In this document: positions 1 to 7,954 of the stretch, in pieces | Position numbering within the stretch: position 1 is the first letter of the stretch | Layout of the letters: each line of letters starts with the position of its first letter | Source: a virus | Direction: 5' to 3' (one strand) | IMG/VR virus record: IMGVR_UViG_3300031963_000669 | Coordinates: 1 to 30,028 of that record | Length of the DNA: 30,028 nt | Position numbers and translations under genes: made by a program | The notes under the pieces: generated by a model | Seen by the model: only the letters and a program-made list of their open reading frames with translations | Told to the model about the DNA's origin: nothing | The model's database searches: none

Positions 1-534
1 TTAACATGTAACTATCTTGAACGTATCATCGATCCCCTTCAATCCCGATGTCAAGTATTAAAAATTACTCCTCCATCTAAAAAGGAAGTAGCACAACATA
101 TAGCTGGTATTTTAGAACAGGAAAATATCAATTATGAATTAAATGACTTGGTTTTAGTTGTTAATAAACATTATCCTGATGTTAGAAAAATACTTAACAC
201 CTGCCAAGTAAATACAGTTGAAGGTAAGTTAACCATTGATAAAGCGCTAATAGCATCAAATAGTTATACAGATGCTATTCTAAAAGAACTTAAATCAGCA
301 AATAAAAGTAGTTTTAAAAACATTAGACAAATACTTGCTGATAGTAATTTAAGTGACTTTGATGAAATCTATAGATTTCTATATGATAATTTAGATGAAT
401 ATACAAAAGATGGTGTTCAACAAGCAATGATTATCATTGAAATAGAAAATTATATGTACCACGCCAATTTTAGAATTGATAAAGAGATTTCAGTTATGGC
501 TTTAATTAGTAAAATTTTACAAACAATACAATAA
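1..534 (+). CDS. Clamp-loader ATPase subunit (T4 gp44 / RFC small-subunit like), 5' end outside window
   Basis: C-terminal part of the AAA+ ATPase that opens and loads the sliding clamp at primer ends for the phage replisome. The frame is open from base 1, so the gene starts upstream; the first ATG-like start inside the window would cut the protein. At codons 2-3 there is the T-C-N sensor-1 signature and at codons 9-17 IIDPLQSRC, the RFC/gp44 'SRC' arginine-finger motif that reaches the neighbouring subunit's ATP. The rest (about 160 residues) is helical and fits the lid and collar domains of T4 gp44. A gp62-like partner lies 230 bases downstream, as in T4 where 44 and 62 form one complex. 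The motifs are seen directly; the family assignment is firm, exact subunit naming is by analogy with T4. Confidence 0.9.
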   Translation, partial: LTCNYLERIIDPLQSRCQVLKITPPSKKEVAQHIAGILEQENINYELNDLVLVVNKHYPDVRKILNTCQVNTVEGKLTIDKALIASNSYTDAILKELKSANKSSFKNIRQILADSNLSDFDEIYRFLYDNLDEYTKDGVQQAMIIIEIENYMYHANFRIDKEISVMALISKILQTIQ

Positions 535-535
535 A

Positions 536-778
536 ATGAGTAAAACAGAAAAACCAATCAATGTCAATGTTGACATTAAGGCTTCAACGCCTGTTATTTC
601 ACCTGATGGCAATCATATTTTTGCTGAAGGAGTAATCATTCGTAAAGTATCTAAATTTGTAGCTGGCACATCTGAAGATGCTATTATTCCTATTCCTGTA
701 ATGTATGATGTAAAAACAGGTAAAGTGTTAGTAGAGTTGTTGCCTAAAGAACTCCGAGACGAGTATGCAAATATTTGA
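536..778 (+). CDS. Unknown 80-residue protein between the two clamp-loader genes
   Basis: Starts one base after the clamp-loader stop codon and overlaps the next gene by 14 bases, so it is almost surely co-translated with the clamp-loader subunits. The protein is small, soluble, rich in beta-branched residues and without Cys, signal peptide or membrane segment. It has an N-terminal charged stretch (MSKTEKPINVNVDIK) and a C-terminal acidic/basic helix (PKELRDEYA). I do not recognise a family. In T4 gene 62 follows gene 44 directly, so the position of this gene inside the pair is unusual. A role as a small replisome accessory is only a guess from the neighbours. Confidence 0.75.
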   Translation: MSKTEKPINVNVDIKASTPVISPDGNHIFAEGVIIRKVSKFVAGTSEDAIIPIPVMYDVKTGKVLVELLPKELRDEYANI

Positions 779-1175
779 TTGGCTTAAGCAAATCACTTAC
801 GAAAAACAATCTTGGGACTCATTTACTGAGGAAGACAAAACATCATTTAATCCTTATTTGATCCACCGCTTCCTCAGTATGAATCCTGAGTATATTGAAT
901 TTGTAAACCTGATTCAAAATATTCCTTACACTGAAAAGGAAAAAATATATAAACTATATTTATATATGATTCCAAAGAAAAACATGTTTTTAAAATATAT
1001 TAAATCAAATAGAACCAAAACTAAAGAAGAGCTATTACAGCATATAGCTTCTCATTATGAATGTTCTCTACGTGAGGCGTATGAGTATTATCATATGCAT
1101 CATAGTGATACTATTAAGAATATTTTAAAGAAAAGAGGTGTTGATGATAAAGAAATTAAAAAGTTATTAAAATAA
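765..1175 (+). CDS. Clamp-loader accessory subunit (T4 gp62-like)
   Basis: A 136-residue protein that most likely stabilises the gp44-type ATPase ring and links it to the sliding clamp. The N-terminus (IFDWLKQITYEKQSW, then FNPYLIHRFLSMNPEYI at about residues 28-44) has the pattern I associate with gp62 homologues of T4-like marine phages: a short aromatic helix followed by 'xNPY-I-RFLSM'. The remainder is helical and Lys-rich. It begins inside the end of the preceding gene (14-base overlap) and is followed one base later by the next ORF. The family is very divergent, so the call depends on this motif plus position after a gp44 homologue; T4 gp62 itself is somewhat longer (187 residues). Confidence 0.75.
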   Translation: MQIFDWLKQITYEKQSWDSFTEEDKTSFNPYLIHRFLSMNPEYIEFVNLIQNIPYTEKEKIYKLYLYMIPKKNMFLKYIKSNRTKTKEELLQHIASHYECSLREAYEYYHMHHSDTIKNILKKRGVDDKEIKKLLK

Positions 1176-1176
1176 A

Positions 1177-1374
1177 ATGGACAGTATAGTAACATCAGTT
1201 ATAAAACAATTCGAAGAACGTAGTATCAAAGGTAAAGAAAAGTATGGTACTGATTTAGATAGAGAAGATTTAGCATTAATAGATTGGATAGAACATGCTA
1301 AACAAGAGCATATGGATGCTATTCTATATCTAGAAAAACTTAAACAACAATACCTTAAAGAACTTGAATCGTGA
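1177..1374 (+). CDS. Small all-helical protein, possibly MazG-like
   Basis: A 65-residue highly charged helical protein. Residues 14-30 read RSIKGKEKYGTDLDRED, then a second helix contains an EHAKQEHMDAILYL segment whose E-x4-E-x2-D spacing recalls the metal-binding helices of all-alpha NTP pyrophosphatases (MazG family). It is much shorter than a full MazG domain, so the resemblance may be superficial. It sits between the gp62-like gene (one base away) and the nuclease gene, whose GTG start overlaps its TGA stop by three bases, suggesting translational coupling. Function not established. Confidence 0.7.
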   Translation: MDSIVTSVIKQFEERSIKGKEKYGTDLDREDLALIDWIEHAKQEHMDAILYLEKLKQQYLKELES

Positions 1375-2300
1375 AAATACCTTCTATAGTAAAAACGATT
1401 CAGAAACAACCTATACAGGAAATTAACTATGCGTTCCACAAAACAATTTCTTATAGTCAGTTTTCTATCTATCATGAGTGTCCTCATAAATGGAAACTAC
1501 AATACAAAGATGGCTTACAAGAATATTCATCTACTATCCATACTGTTTTCGGAACCGCTATGCATAGTACCATTCAGCATTATCTCACTTTAGCATATAA
1601 TGAAAGTGCTGCGGCAGCTGATAGGTTTGATTTAGAAACATTTTTTGAAGATGAATTTAGAAAAACATACCTAGAAGAATACAAAGCAAATAAAGATACT
1701 CACTTCACTAGTGCAGTTGAAATGAGAGAATTTTTTGATGATGGTATAGCTATTCTAAATTACTTTAAGAAAAAACGAGGTAATTACTTTAGTAAACGTG
1801 GATGGTATTTAGTTGCTTGTGAGTTACCTATTGTTATAACGCCTAATAACGCGTTTAAAAACGTTTTATACAAGGGTTATATTGATATGGTAATGTATCA
1901 TGAACCTACAAATACCTTTAAAATATACGACTTTAAAACATCAACTCGAGGATGGAATGAAGATGCTAAGAAAGATGAGCGTAAACAGTTCCAATTGTTA
2001 TTTTATAAAAAATACTTTGGAGAGCAGTATGGTGTTCCTGAAGATAATATTGATGTTGAGTTTATTATATTAAAAAGAAAAATATGGGAGGAAAGTGAAT
2101 ATCCTCAAAGTCGAATCCAAGAATTTGCTCCTCCAAGTGGTAAAATTAAAATGAAAAAAGCATTAACTGCTATAAATAACTTTATAAATGAATGTTTTAA
2201 TATAGACGGAACATACAAAGACACATTACATCTTGCAACACCTAGCAAAAACTGCCAATGGTGTCCTTTCAATGAGAGGAAAGATCTTTGTAACAAATAG
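1371..2300 (+). CDS. PD-(D/E)XK nuclease of the RecB/Cas4 type with probable Fe-S cluster
   Basis: A 309-residue nuclease of the RecB/AddB/Cas4 superfamily, likely an exonuclease acting in phage recombination or host DNA breakdown. Core residues in order: GTAMH (61-65, motif-I His), E151, D172 in GYIDMV, D187 and K189 in YDFKT, and Q208/Y212 in the QFQLLFY helix (the QxxxY motif typical of RecB nucleases). Four Cys, one near the N-terminus (C37 in HECPHKW) and three at the C-terminus (C295, C298, C307), match the 4Fe-4S staple of Cas4 and AddB. The chosen start is a GTG that overlaps the upstream TGA (GTGA); the next in-frame ATG would lie past the first Cys. No helicase domain is present. 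The fold is confident; the biological substrate is not. Confidence 0.88.
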   Translation: MKIPSIVKTIQKQPIQEINYAFHKTISYSQFSIYHECPHKWKLQYKDGLQEYSSTIHTVFGTAMHSTIQHYLTLAYNESAAAADRFDLETFFEDEFRKTYLEEYKANKDTHFTSAVEMREFFDDGIAILNYFKKKRGNYFSKRGWYLVACELPIVITPNNAFKNVLYKGYIDMVMYHEPTNTFKIYDFKTSTRGWNEDAKKDERKQFQLLFYKKYFGEQYGVPEDNIDVEFIILKRKIWEESEYPQSRIQEFAPPSGKIKMKKALTAINNFINECFNIDGTYKDTLHLATPSKNCQWCPFNERKDLCNK

Positions 2301-2304
2301 TGTT

Positions 2305-2326
2305 TTTGTATATATTTATATACAAA
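2305..2326 (+). promoter_or_regulatory. Perfect 22-bp palindrome, likely operator of the RHH gene
   Basis: The half-sites TTTGTATATA and TATATACAAA flank a central TT and are exact reverse complements. The palindrome lies 7 bases before the start codon of a ribbon-helix-helix protein and right after the nuclease stop. Such regulators usually bind symmetric operators overlapping their own promoters, so autoregulation is likely. It could also form an RNA hairpin. Confidence 0.6.
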
Positions 2327-2333
2327 TGATGTT

Positions 2334-2519
2334 ATGGATAAAAAGGATATGACACTAACAAGCGTTAAAGTTCAAAGCGACTTGTTTGAAGATTTTAAAT
2401 TAGAATGTGTTAAGCGAAAATTTTCTTTACAAAAGCTTGTAGATAGAGCAGTCCATTTGTATCTTACATCAGATGAATTTAGAAAATCAATTCACAATCA
2501 CAATAATTTAAATCGATAA
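2334..2519 (+). CDS. Ribbon-helix-helix (CopG/Arc-type) DNA-binding protein
   Basis: A 61-residue protein with the short beta-strand then two-helix plan of RHH repressors. Residues 7-14 (TLTSVKVQ) give the strand that would pair in a dimer and touch the major groove, followed by a first helix (LFEDFKLECVKR) and, after the turn FSLQ, a second helix (KLVDRAVHLYLTS). The spacing and the final 'LYL-S-EFRK' fit CopG/MetJ-like proteins. It is the first gene after a 22-bp perfect palindrome and the first of the long run of glycan genes, so it is a good candidate for controlling that cassette. It could instead be an antitoxin, but no toxin gene is next to it. Confidence 0.75.
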   Translation: MDKKDMTLTSVKVQSDLFEDFKLECVKRKFSLQKLVDRAVHLYLTSDEFRKSIHNHNNLNR

Positions 2520-2526
2520 AAGTTTT

Positions 2527-3963
2527 ATGAATCAAAGTTTTGCGTATTTGCCTCAAAATGAGAGGAAAAAAATACTTTTGATTTGTGATGACATTCGAGT
2601 ACACTCAGGTGTAGCAACTGTCGCTCGCGAATTAGTATTAAACACAGCCCAGCATTTTAATTGGGTTAATGTAGGAGGTGCTATTAACCACCCAGAACAA
2701 GGTAAACGATTAGATCTATCACCTGATACTAATAAGAATACCGGTTTAACTGATAGTTCTATTATTCTATATCCAACTAACGGATATGGAGATGCTAGGT
2801 TAGTTAGACATTTGATCCAAATGGAAAAACCAGATGCTATTTTCTTGATTACAGATCCAAGATACTTTATTTGGTTGTTCCAAATTGAAAATGAGATTAG
2901 AAAGAAAATGCCTATTATCTATCTTAACATTTGGGATGACTATCCAGCTCCAATGTATAATAGATCATATTATGAGTCATGTGATGCTCTATTAGCTATC
3001 TCTAAACAAACTAAAAATATTAATACTTTAGTATTAGGTGATAAAGCTAAAAATAAAGTTATTGAATATGTACCTCATGGTTTAAATGAAAATATTTTTA
3101 AACCACTTGATGTTAATACACATGAATTAAAGGAATTTAAAAAGAAATTATTTGGAGGTAAAGAAATTGATTTTGCTTTATTCTTTAACTCTCGAAACAT
3201 TCGAAGAAAACAAATTCCAGATACAATGTTAGCTTATAAGTTATTTGTTGATGGATTGCCTGAGGAACAAGCTAAAAAATGTGCTTTTGTATTACATACT
3301 CAAGTAGTAGATGATAATGGTACTGACTTAGAAGCAGTAAGAGAATTGTTATTTGGTGATGACAAAAAATATAATATTATTTTCTCCCCAGCAATGCTCC
3401 CAGCAGATCAAATGAATCTGCTCTATAATAGCACTGACTGTCAGATCCTATTAACTAACAATGAAGGTTGGGGATTAAGTTTAACTGAATCACTATTAGT
3501 AGGAAATCCAATTATAGCAAATGTTACTGGAGGAATGCAAGACCAAATGCGCTTCAGTAAAAAAGGTAAATGGATTGATTTTGATGCTAAGTTCCCCTCA
3601 AACCATAATGGTACAGTTAAAGAACATGGTGAATGGGCGTTTCCAGTTTACCCAACTAACCGCTCAATTCAAGGTTCACCATTAACACCTTACATTTGGG
3701 ATGATAGATGTAATGCAGAAGATGCAGCTGCTCAGATTAAGACATTATATGATTTGTCTAAAGAAGAAAGAAAAGCTTATGGTTTGAAAGGACGTGAATG
3801 GGCTTTATCAGATGAAGCAGGATTTACAGCTTCAAATATGGGTAAAAAAGTAATTACCACTTTAGATAAGTTATTTAAAACTTGGAAACCAAGAGAAAAA
3901 TATGAGTTAGTAAATGCTAACGAAGTTAAACCTAAAACAGTACCTCACAAATTAGTTTATTAA
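2527..3963 (+). CDS. GT4-type glycosyltransferase (group 1, GT-B fold)
   Basis: A 478-residue enzyme predicted to move a sugar from a nucleotide donor to an acceptor in the cytoplasm. The N-terminal domain opens with KKILLICDD (14-22) and a Gly-containing loop (HSGVATVARE), as in GT-B acceptor domains. The donor domain has the phosphate-binding NSRNIRRKQ (221-229) and the EGWGLSLTE stretch, in which E313 and E321 form the EX7E motif of GT4 retaining enzymes. No signal peptide or membrane segment is seen. It starts seven bases after the RHH gene and is followed 14 bases later by a second GT4 enzyme. Sugar and acceptor cannot be read from sequence. Confidence 0.9.
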   Translation: MNQSFAYLPQNERKKILLICDDIRVHSGVATVARELVLNTAQHFNWVNVGGAINHPEQGKRLDLSPDTNKNTGLTDSSIILYPTNGYGDARLVRHLIQMEKPDAIFLITDPRYFIWLFQIENEIRKKMPIIYLNIWDDYPAPMYNRSYYESCDALLAISKQTKNINTLVLGDKAKNKVIEYVPHGLNENIFKPLDVNTHELKEFKKKLFGGKEIDFALFFNSRNIRRKQIPDTMLAYKLFVDGLPEEQAKKCAFVLHTQVVDDNGTDLEAVRELLFGDDKKYNIIFSPAMLPADQMNLLYNSTDCQILLTNNEGWGLSLTESLLVGNPIIANVTGGMQDQMRFSKKGKWIDFDAKFPSNHNGTVKEHGEWAFPVYPTNRSIQGSPLTPYIWDDRCNAEDAAAQIKTLYDLSKEERKAYGLKGREWALSDEAGFTASNMGKKVITTLDKLFKTWKPREKYELVNANEVKPKTVPHKLVY

Positions 3964-3977
3964 TACCAAAAAGTTAT

Positions 3978-5288
3978 ATGAAACCATTATTTTTTATTAG
4001 CTGTCCTATCGACACATATAGTGGATACGGAGCACGTTCTCGAGATTTAGTTAAAGCTATCATTGAGACAGACAAATATGATGTTAAAGTTATTCCTCAA
4101 ATGTGGGGCAATACACCTTGGGGTTTTATTGAAGACAATCCTGAATGGGAATTTTTAACACCTCATTTATGGGCACAGCCTCAACTCCCAAAACAACCTG
4201 AAGTATGGATGCAGATTACAATTCCAAGTGAATTTCAACCAATTGGTAAATTTAATATTGGAGTAACAGCGGGTATTGAAACAACATTATCACCTGGTGA
4301 CTGGATTGAAGGTATTAATAGAATGAATTTAACATTAACATCTTCTGAGCATTCAAAAGAAACATTTGTTAAAACTGTACTTCAAAAAGTAGATCAACGT
4401 ACTAATCAAACAGTAGGACAACTTCAAGTTGAAAAACCAATTGAAGTGTTATTTGAAGGTGCTAACACTGATATCTATAAACCACTTGATACAGTAGAAT
4501 CATTTCCTGAATTAACTGATATTAAAGAAAAATTTTGTTATTTGTTTGTAGGTCACTGGATTAATGGTGACTTAGGCGAAGATAGAAAAAATGTTGGTTT
4601 GTTGATTAAAGCGTTTTATGAAACCTTTAAAAACAAAAAACAAAAACCAGCACTTATTTTAAAAACATCTCAAATAGGTTCTTCATATTTGGATAGAGAT
4701 GAGATTTTAAAGAAAATCACTATGATCAAGAAAACAGTTAATTCAACTGATCTACCAAATGTTTATCTATTACATGGTGAATTCACTGATATTGAGATGA
4801 ATGAGTTGTATAACCACTCTAAAGTGAAAGCAATGATTAACCTTACCAAAGGTGAAGGTTATGGTCGTCCATTATTAGAGTTTAGCTTAACTAAAAAACC
4901 AATTATTACTACCAATTGGAGTGGTCATAAAGATTTCTTAGACGAAAAATTCACTACTATGCTTCCCGGTACTATGGCTAATGTTCATCCAAGTGCTGCT
5001 AATAACTGGTTGTTAAAAGAATCACAATGGTTTAATGTTGATACAGGGCATGTAGGACATCATTTAAAGAATATGTTTGAAAATTATAAATCATATACTG
5101 ATGGTGCTAAGCGTCAAGCATATAAGAGTAAAAATGAATTTAGTTGGGATAAAATGAAGGATAAAGTAAGTCAATTATTTGATCAATATATTCCTGAATT
5201 TCCAAAACAGATACAATTAAAACTTCCTCAATTAAAGAAAATTGAATTACCAAAACTTAAAAAAGTAGAAGAAAATGTCGCCGGATAA
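3978..5288 (+). CDS. Second GT4-type glycosyltransferase
   Basis: A 436-residue GT-B enzyme distinct from its upstream neighbour. Residues 10-20 (PIDTYSGYGAR) form the acceptor-side Gly loop. YLFVGHW near 188-194 starts the donor domain, EDRKN (201-205) supplies the phosphate-binding Arg-Lys, and GEGYGRPLLE holds the EX7E pair E293/E301. The C-terminal 30 residues repeat a Lys-Leu-Pro pattern (LPQLKKIELPKLKKVEE), which looks like a flexible or membrane-surface-binding tail rather than part of the fold. The tail overlaps the next gene by 14 bases. No export signal is present, so action in the cytoplasm is expected. Confidence 0.9.
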   Translation: MKPLFFISCPIDTYSGYGARSRDLVKAIIETDKYDVKVIPQMWGNTPWGFIEDNPEWEFLTPHLWAQPQLPKQPEVWMQITIPSEFQPIGKFNIGVTAGIETTLSPGDWIEGINRMNLTLTSSEHSKETFVKTVLQKVDQRTNQTVGQLQVEKPIEVLFEGANTDIYKPLDTVESFPELTDIKEKFCYLFVGHWINGDLGEDRKNVGLLIKAFYETFKNKKQKPALILKTSQIGSSYLDRDEILKKITMIKKTVNSTDLPNVYLLHGEFTDIEMNELYNHSKVKAMINLTKGEGYGRPLLEFSLTKKPIITTNWSGHKDFLDEKFTTMLPGTMANVHPSAANNWLLKESQWFNVDTGHVGHHLKNMFENYKSYTDGAKRQAYKSKNEFSWDKMKDKVSQLFDQYIPEFPKQIQLKLPQLKKIELPKLKKVEENVAG

Positions 5289-5736
5289 AATTATAACTTG
5301 CCCTAAATCAGGAGGTGATCTGTGTTACGAAACACAGGTTACTCCTGAAATAACAAATTGGATGTCTCTATCTTGTGGTTATTGGACTAATAGTTTAATG
5401 ACTAAAGATAGTGATTTCTATAATGAACAAATGGAAGTACTACCTGAGTTGTATAAAGCATTAGCTTGGGAAGATCCAACTACTGGTTTAACCTGGCTAC
5501 CACAAACAATTAATCATCCAACCCAAGGTATGGTATTTGCAAATGGAGCCACTGCTGATAATTGGAAATGGGCTGCTGTTAAAGCAACTAAAGTAACAGA
5601 AGAGGAAAAAGAAAAATACCCAATCCCAAAACAACCAGGTAAATTCTATGAATACAGAATGAATATGGATACACTTCATCATTTTGAAGAAAGAGAATTT
5701 ATAGATGCTTTAGAATATGTTGGCCTATTAGGATAA
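5275..5736 (+). CDS. Conserved-looking hypothetical protein, 153 residues
   Basis: The ATG lies inside the end of the upstream glycosyltransferase gene. The N-terminus has CPKSGGDLCYE, where two Cys eight residues apart could bind metal, followed by a Trp/Tyr/Gly-rich segment (NWMSLSCGYWTNSLM). The middle is rich in Trp and Pro and the end is acidic and helical. It is soluble, with no signal peptide. I do not recognise the family. It is embedded between glycosyltransferases and could be an accessory of the same pathway or an unrelated cargo gene. Confidence 0.7.
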   Translation: MSPDKIITCPKSGGDLCYETQVTPEITNWMSLSCGYWTNSLMTKDSDFYNEQMEVLPELYKALAWEDPTTGLTWLPQTINHPTQGMVFANGATADNWKWAAVKATKVTEEEKEKYPIPKQPGKFYEYRMNMDTLHHFEEREFIDALEYVGLLG

Positions 5737-5755
5737 TCTATTATATTAGGATTAT

Positions 5756-6379
5756 ATGAAAATTAGTTATGCTATTACAGTTTGTAATGAACTGGAAGAA
5801 GTTAAACGTCTTATTGAGTTTCTGTATTTAAATAAAAGACAAGAAGATGAAATTTGTGTTTTAGTAGATAAACCTAAAGCATCTAAAGAATTACTTTTTG
5901 AACTTTATAAATATGAAACTACTAGATGGATTATCTTAAAAGAAAGTGAATTTAAAGAACATTTTGCTAATTGGAAAAACCAATTAATGGACATATGCTC
6001 GGGCAGTTATATCTTTCAGATTGATGCTGATGAAATTCCTCACATTAACTTAATGCAGAATCTACCAGCATTATTAGAAGAAAATCAATTAATTGATATG
6101 ATCAGAGTACCTAGAGTTAATACTGTAGAAGGATTAACTGAAGAACATGTACAGAAATGGGGATGGAATGTGAATGAAAAAGGATGGGTAAATTGGGCAG
6201 ATTGGCAAATGCGTATTTATAAAAATACTCCTGATATTAAATGGAAAAATAAAGTTCACGAAGTTTTAGATGGATTTAAAACACATGGAATGCTTCCTAT
6301 AGAAGAAGAGTGGGCTTTATACCATCCCAAAACAATAGAACGCCAACAAAAGCAAAACAATTATTATGAATCTATTTAA
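5756..6379 (+). CDS. GT2-type glycosyltransferase (GT-A fold)
   Basis: A 207-residue GT-A enzyme. It starts with ISYAITVCNE, the first strand of GT2 proteins, and carries the metal/nucleotide motif D90-A-D92-E93 within YIFQIDADEIP. The following region (RVPRVNTVEGL, then WADWQMRIYKN and KVHEVLDG) fits the acceptor-loop and the R-V-H-E pattern of GT2 enzymes of the WaaE/KdtX kind, which act on lipopolysaccharide cores or short glycans. The gene is short, ending soon after the catalytic fold, without membrane helices. It overlaps the next gene by 14 bases. Confidence 0.87.
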   Translation: MKISYAITVCNELEEVKRLIEFLYLNKRQEDEICVLVDKPKASKELLFELYKYETTRWIILKESEFKEHFANWKNQLMDICSGSYIFQIDADEIPHINLMQNLPALLEENQLIDMIRVPRVNTVEGLTEEHVQKWGWNVNEKGWVNWADWQMRIYKNTPDIKWKNKVHEVLDGFKTHGMLPIEEEWALYHPKTIERQQKQNNYYESI

Positions 6380-6965
6380 AGTAACTGATTACTTTTATCC
6401 TCACTCAATATTAGATATTGGGGCTAATATTGGACAATTTCATTCATTATGTAAGCATTATTTTCCAAACAGTAATGTGTTTTCTATTGAAGCCTCAGAT
6501 GAATGTGAACCTTATCTTAAACAAATCACAGACCAATATTGTATTGGGTTATTAACTAAAGATAATTTAGAATATGATTTTTACAGTTTAAAATCTAATC
6601 CTATAAATACTGGAAATTCTATATATAAAGAATTAACTCATCATTATTCTGAAGATCAATTAAATATAATAAGAAAAAAAGGAATTAAACTAGATGATTT
6701 ATTTAAACCAGGATCAGAATTTGATTTAATAAAAATAGATACTCAAGGATCAGAATTAGATATAATAAGTGGAGGAGAAAATTTATGTAGTAAAGCTAAA
6801 GGTATACTATTGGAAGTATCATTAACTCAATATAATGAAAATTCTCCATTATATAATGAAGTAATAGAATTCATGGATAATTTTGGATTTAAAATAGGAG
6901 AAATATTGGATGAAGTTAATAATCATATTGTACATCAACAAGATATTTTATTTATAAAAAAATAA
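6366..6965 (+). CDS. FkbM-family SAM-dependent methyltransferase
   Basis: A 199-residue Rossmann-fold methyltransferase, expected to O-methylate a sugar. LDIGANIGQF (16-25) is the SAM-binding glycine loop, IEAS (41-44) ends strand 2 with the acid that holds the ribose, and IDTQGSE (about 124-130) is the 'D-x-E/Q-G-x-E' signature of the FkbM family. It is embedded in the glycan cassette, overlaps the upstream GT2 gene, and its TAA shares a base with the ATG of the next gene. O-methyl capping of surface or virion glycans is the usual role of such enzymes when linked to glycosyltransferases; the acceptor here is unknown. Confidence 0.87.
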   Translation: MNLFKVTDYFYPHSILDIGANIGQFHSLCKHYFPNSNVFSIEASDECEPYLKQITDQYCIGLLTKDNLEYDFYSLKSNPINTGNSIYKELTHHYSEDQLNIIRKKGIKLDDLFKPGSEFDLIKIDTQGSELDIISGGENLCSKAKGILLEVSLTQYNENSPLYNEVIEFMDNFGFKIGEILDEVNNHIVHQQDILFIKK

Positions 6966-7954
6966 TGAAAACAGTTTTATTCTTTGACTTACATCTTAAT
7001 GAAAGAGGATGCAGTGTATCAACTTATGATTATGCTCATTATAATGAGGTTATACTAGGTAATAAATCAATAATAGCATCATATAAAACAGCTGAATTGA
7101 CTACTTATAATAAAATTAAAAACAGATTCCCAGAAGTATATCTTGTTGATAAGTTTAGTGATTTAGAAAATATAAAATGCGACTATGTTTATAACCAAAA
7201 GGCTGGTCATTATGATGGTGATTTAGTATCAACTGCTAAAAACTTAGTTCACGCTGTATTTCCTGCTTATGCCCCACATGGAGATGTATATGCCTATATA
7301 TCTGAATGGTTAGCTACTGGCATAAAACAAGGAAGTATCAAATGTGAATTCACATCAACCCCAGATCCATCTACTATAAAAAATGAATTATTATATGTTC
7401 CATACATGGTAGATTTACCTAAAATAAATAATGATTTTAAAGATTTTTTTAATATTAAAAAAGAAGAATTAGTTATTGGATGGTATGGAGGTATTAATAG
7501 TTTTGATGGAGAATTAGGTATAGCTAAACAAGTTGTGATAGATGTAGCTAAAAAAAGAAAAGATATTAAATTTATATTTGTAAACCAAGAAGCATTTTGT
7601 AATGAAGAAAATACAATATTTGTTGAAGGTACAACAGATTTAGAACAAAAAACTACATTTATAAACACATGTGATATGATGCTTCACGCTCGAGGTAGAG
7701 GTGAAACTTTTGGTTTAGCTGTAGCTGAATTTTCTATTAGAAATAAACCTATAATCACATATGGTAATTCTCGAGAAAGAAATCACATAATAACTTTAGG
7801 TGATAAAGGATTTTATTATTATGATTATAATTCATTATATAATATTCTCATGAATATTCAAAAATCTGATTTGAAAGGAAAAGAATGGAATTGTTACCAA
7901 TCACACACACCAGAAAAAGTAATGGAAAAATTTAATAATATATTTTTAATATGA
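6965..7954 (+). CDS. GT-B glycosyltransferase, GT4-like
   Basis: A 329-residue protein whose C-terminal half has the GT4 donor site: IGWYGGINSF begins the donor domain, and GRGETFGLAVAEFS contains the EX7E pair. The N-terminal domain is less typical, starting KTVLFFDLHLNERGCS, and its HYDGDL and APHGDVY segments may form the acceptor site. The Tyr/Asn/Lys-rich composition follows the extreme AT-richness of this stretch of the cassette. The start shares a base with the upstream stop and the end overlaps the next start (ATGA), so translation is probably coupled. Confidence 0.85.
   Translation: MKTVLFFDLHLNERGCSVSTYDYAHYNEVILGNKSIIASYKTAELTTYNKIKNRFPEVYLVDKFSDLENIKCDYVYNQKAGHYDGDLVSTAKNLVHAVFPAYAPHGDVYAYISEWLATGIKQGSIKCEFTSTPDPSTIKNELLYVPYMVDLPKINNDFKDFFNIKKEELVIGWYGGINSFDGELGIAKQVVIDVAKKRKDIKFIFVNQEAFCNEENTIFVEGTTDLEQKTTFINTCDMMLHARGRGETFGLAVAEFSIRNKPIITYGNSRERNHIITLGDKGFYYYDYNSLYNILMNIQKSDLKGKEWNCYQSHTPEKVMEKFNNIFLI

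Noticed and set aside
1167-1487. 106-codon minus-strand ORF over the MazG-like gene
   Set aside because: Mirror of two well-placed + strand genes; Leu/Ser/Phe-rich composition typical of antisense of AT-rich coding DNA, no recognisable motif.
7294-7668. 124-codon minus-strand ORF
   Set aside because: Lies wholly within the GT4-like gene that has a clear EX7E motif; composition is that of a shadow frame.
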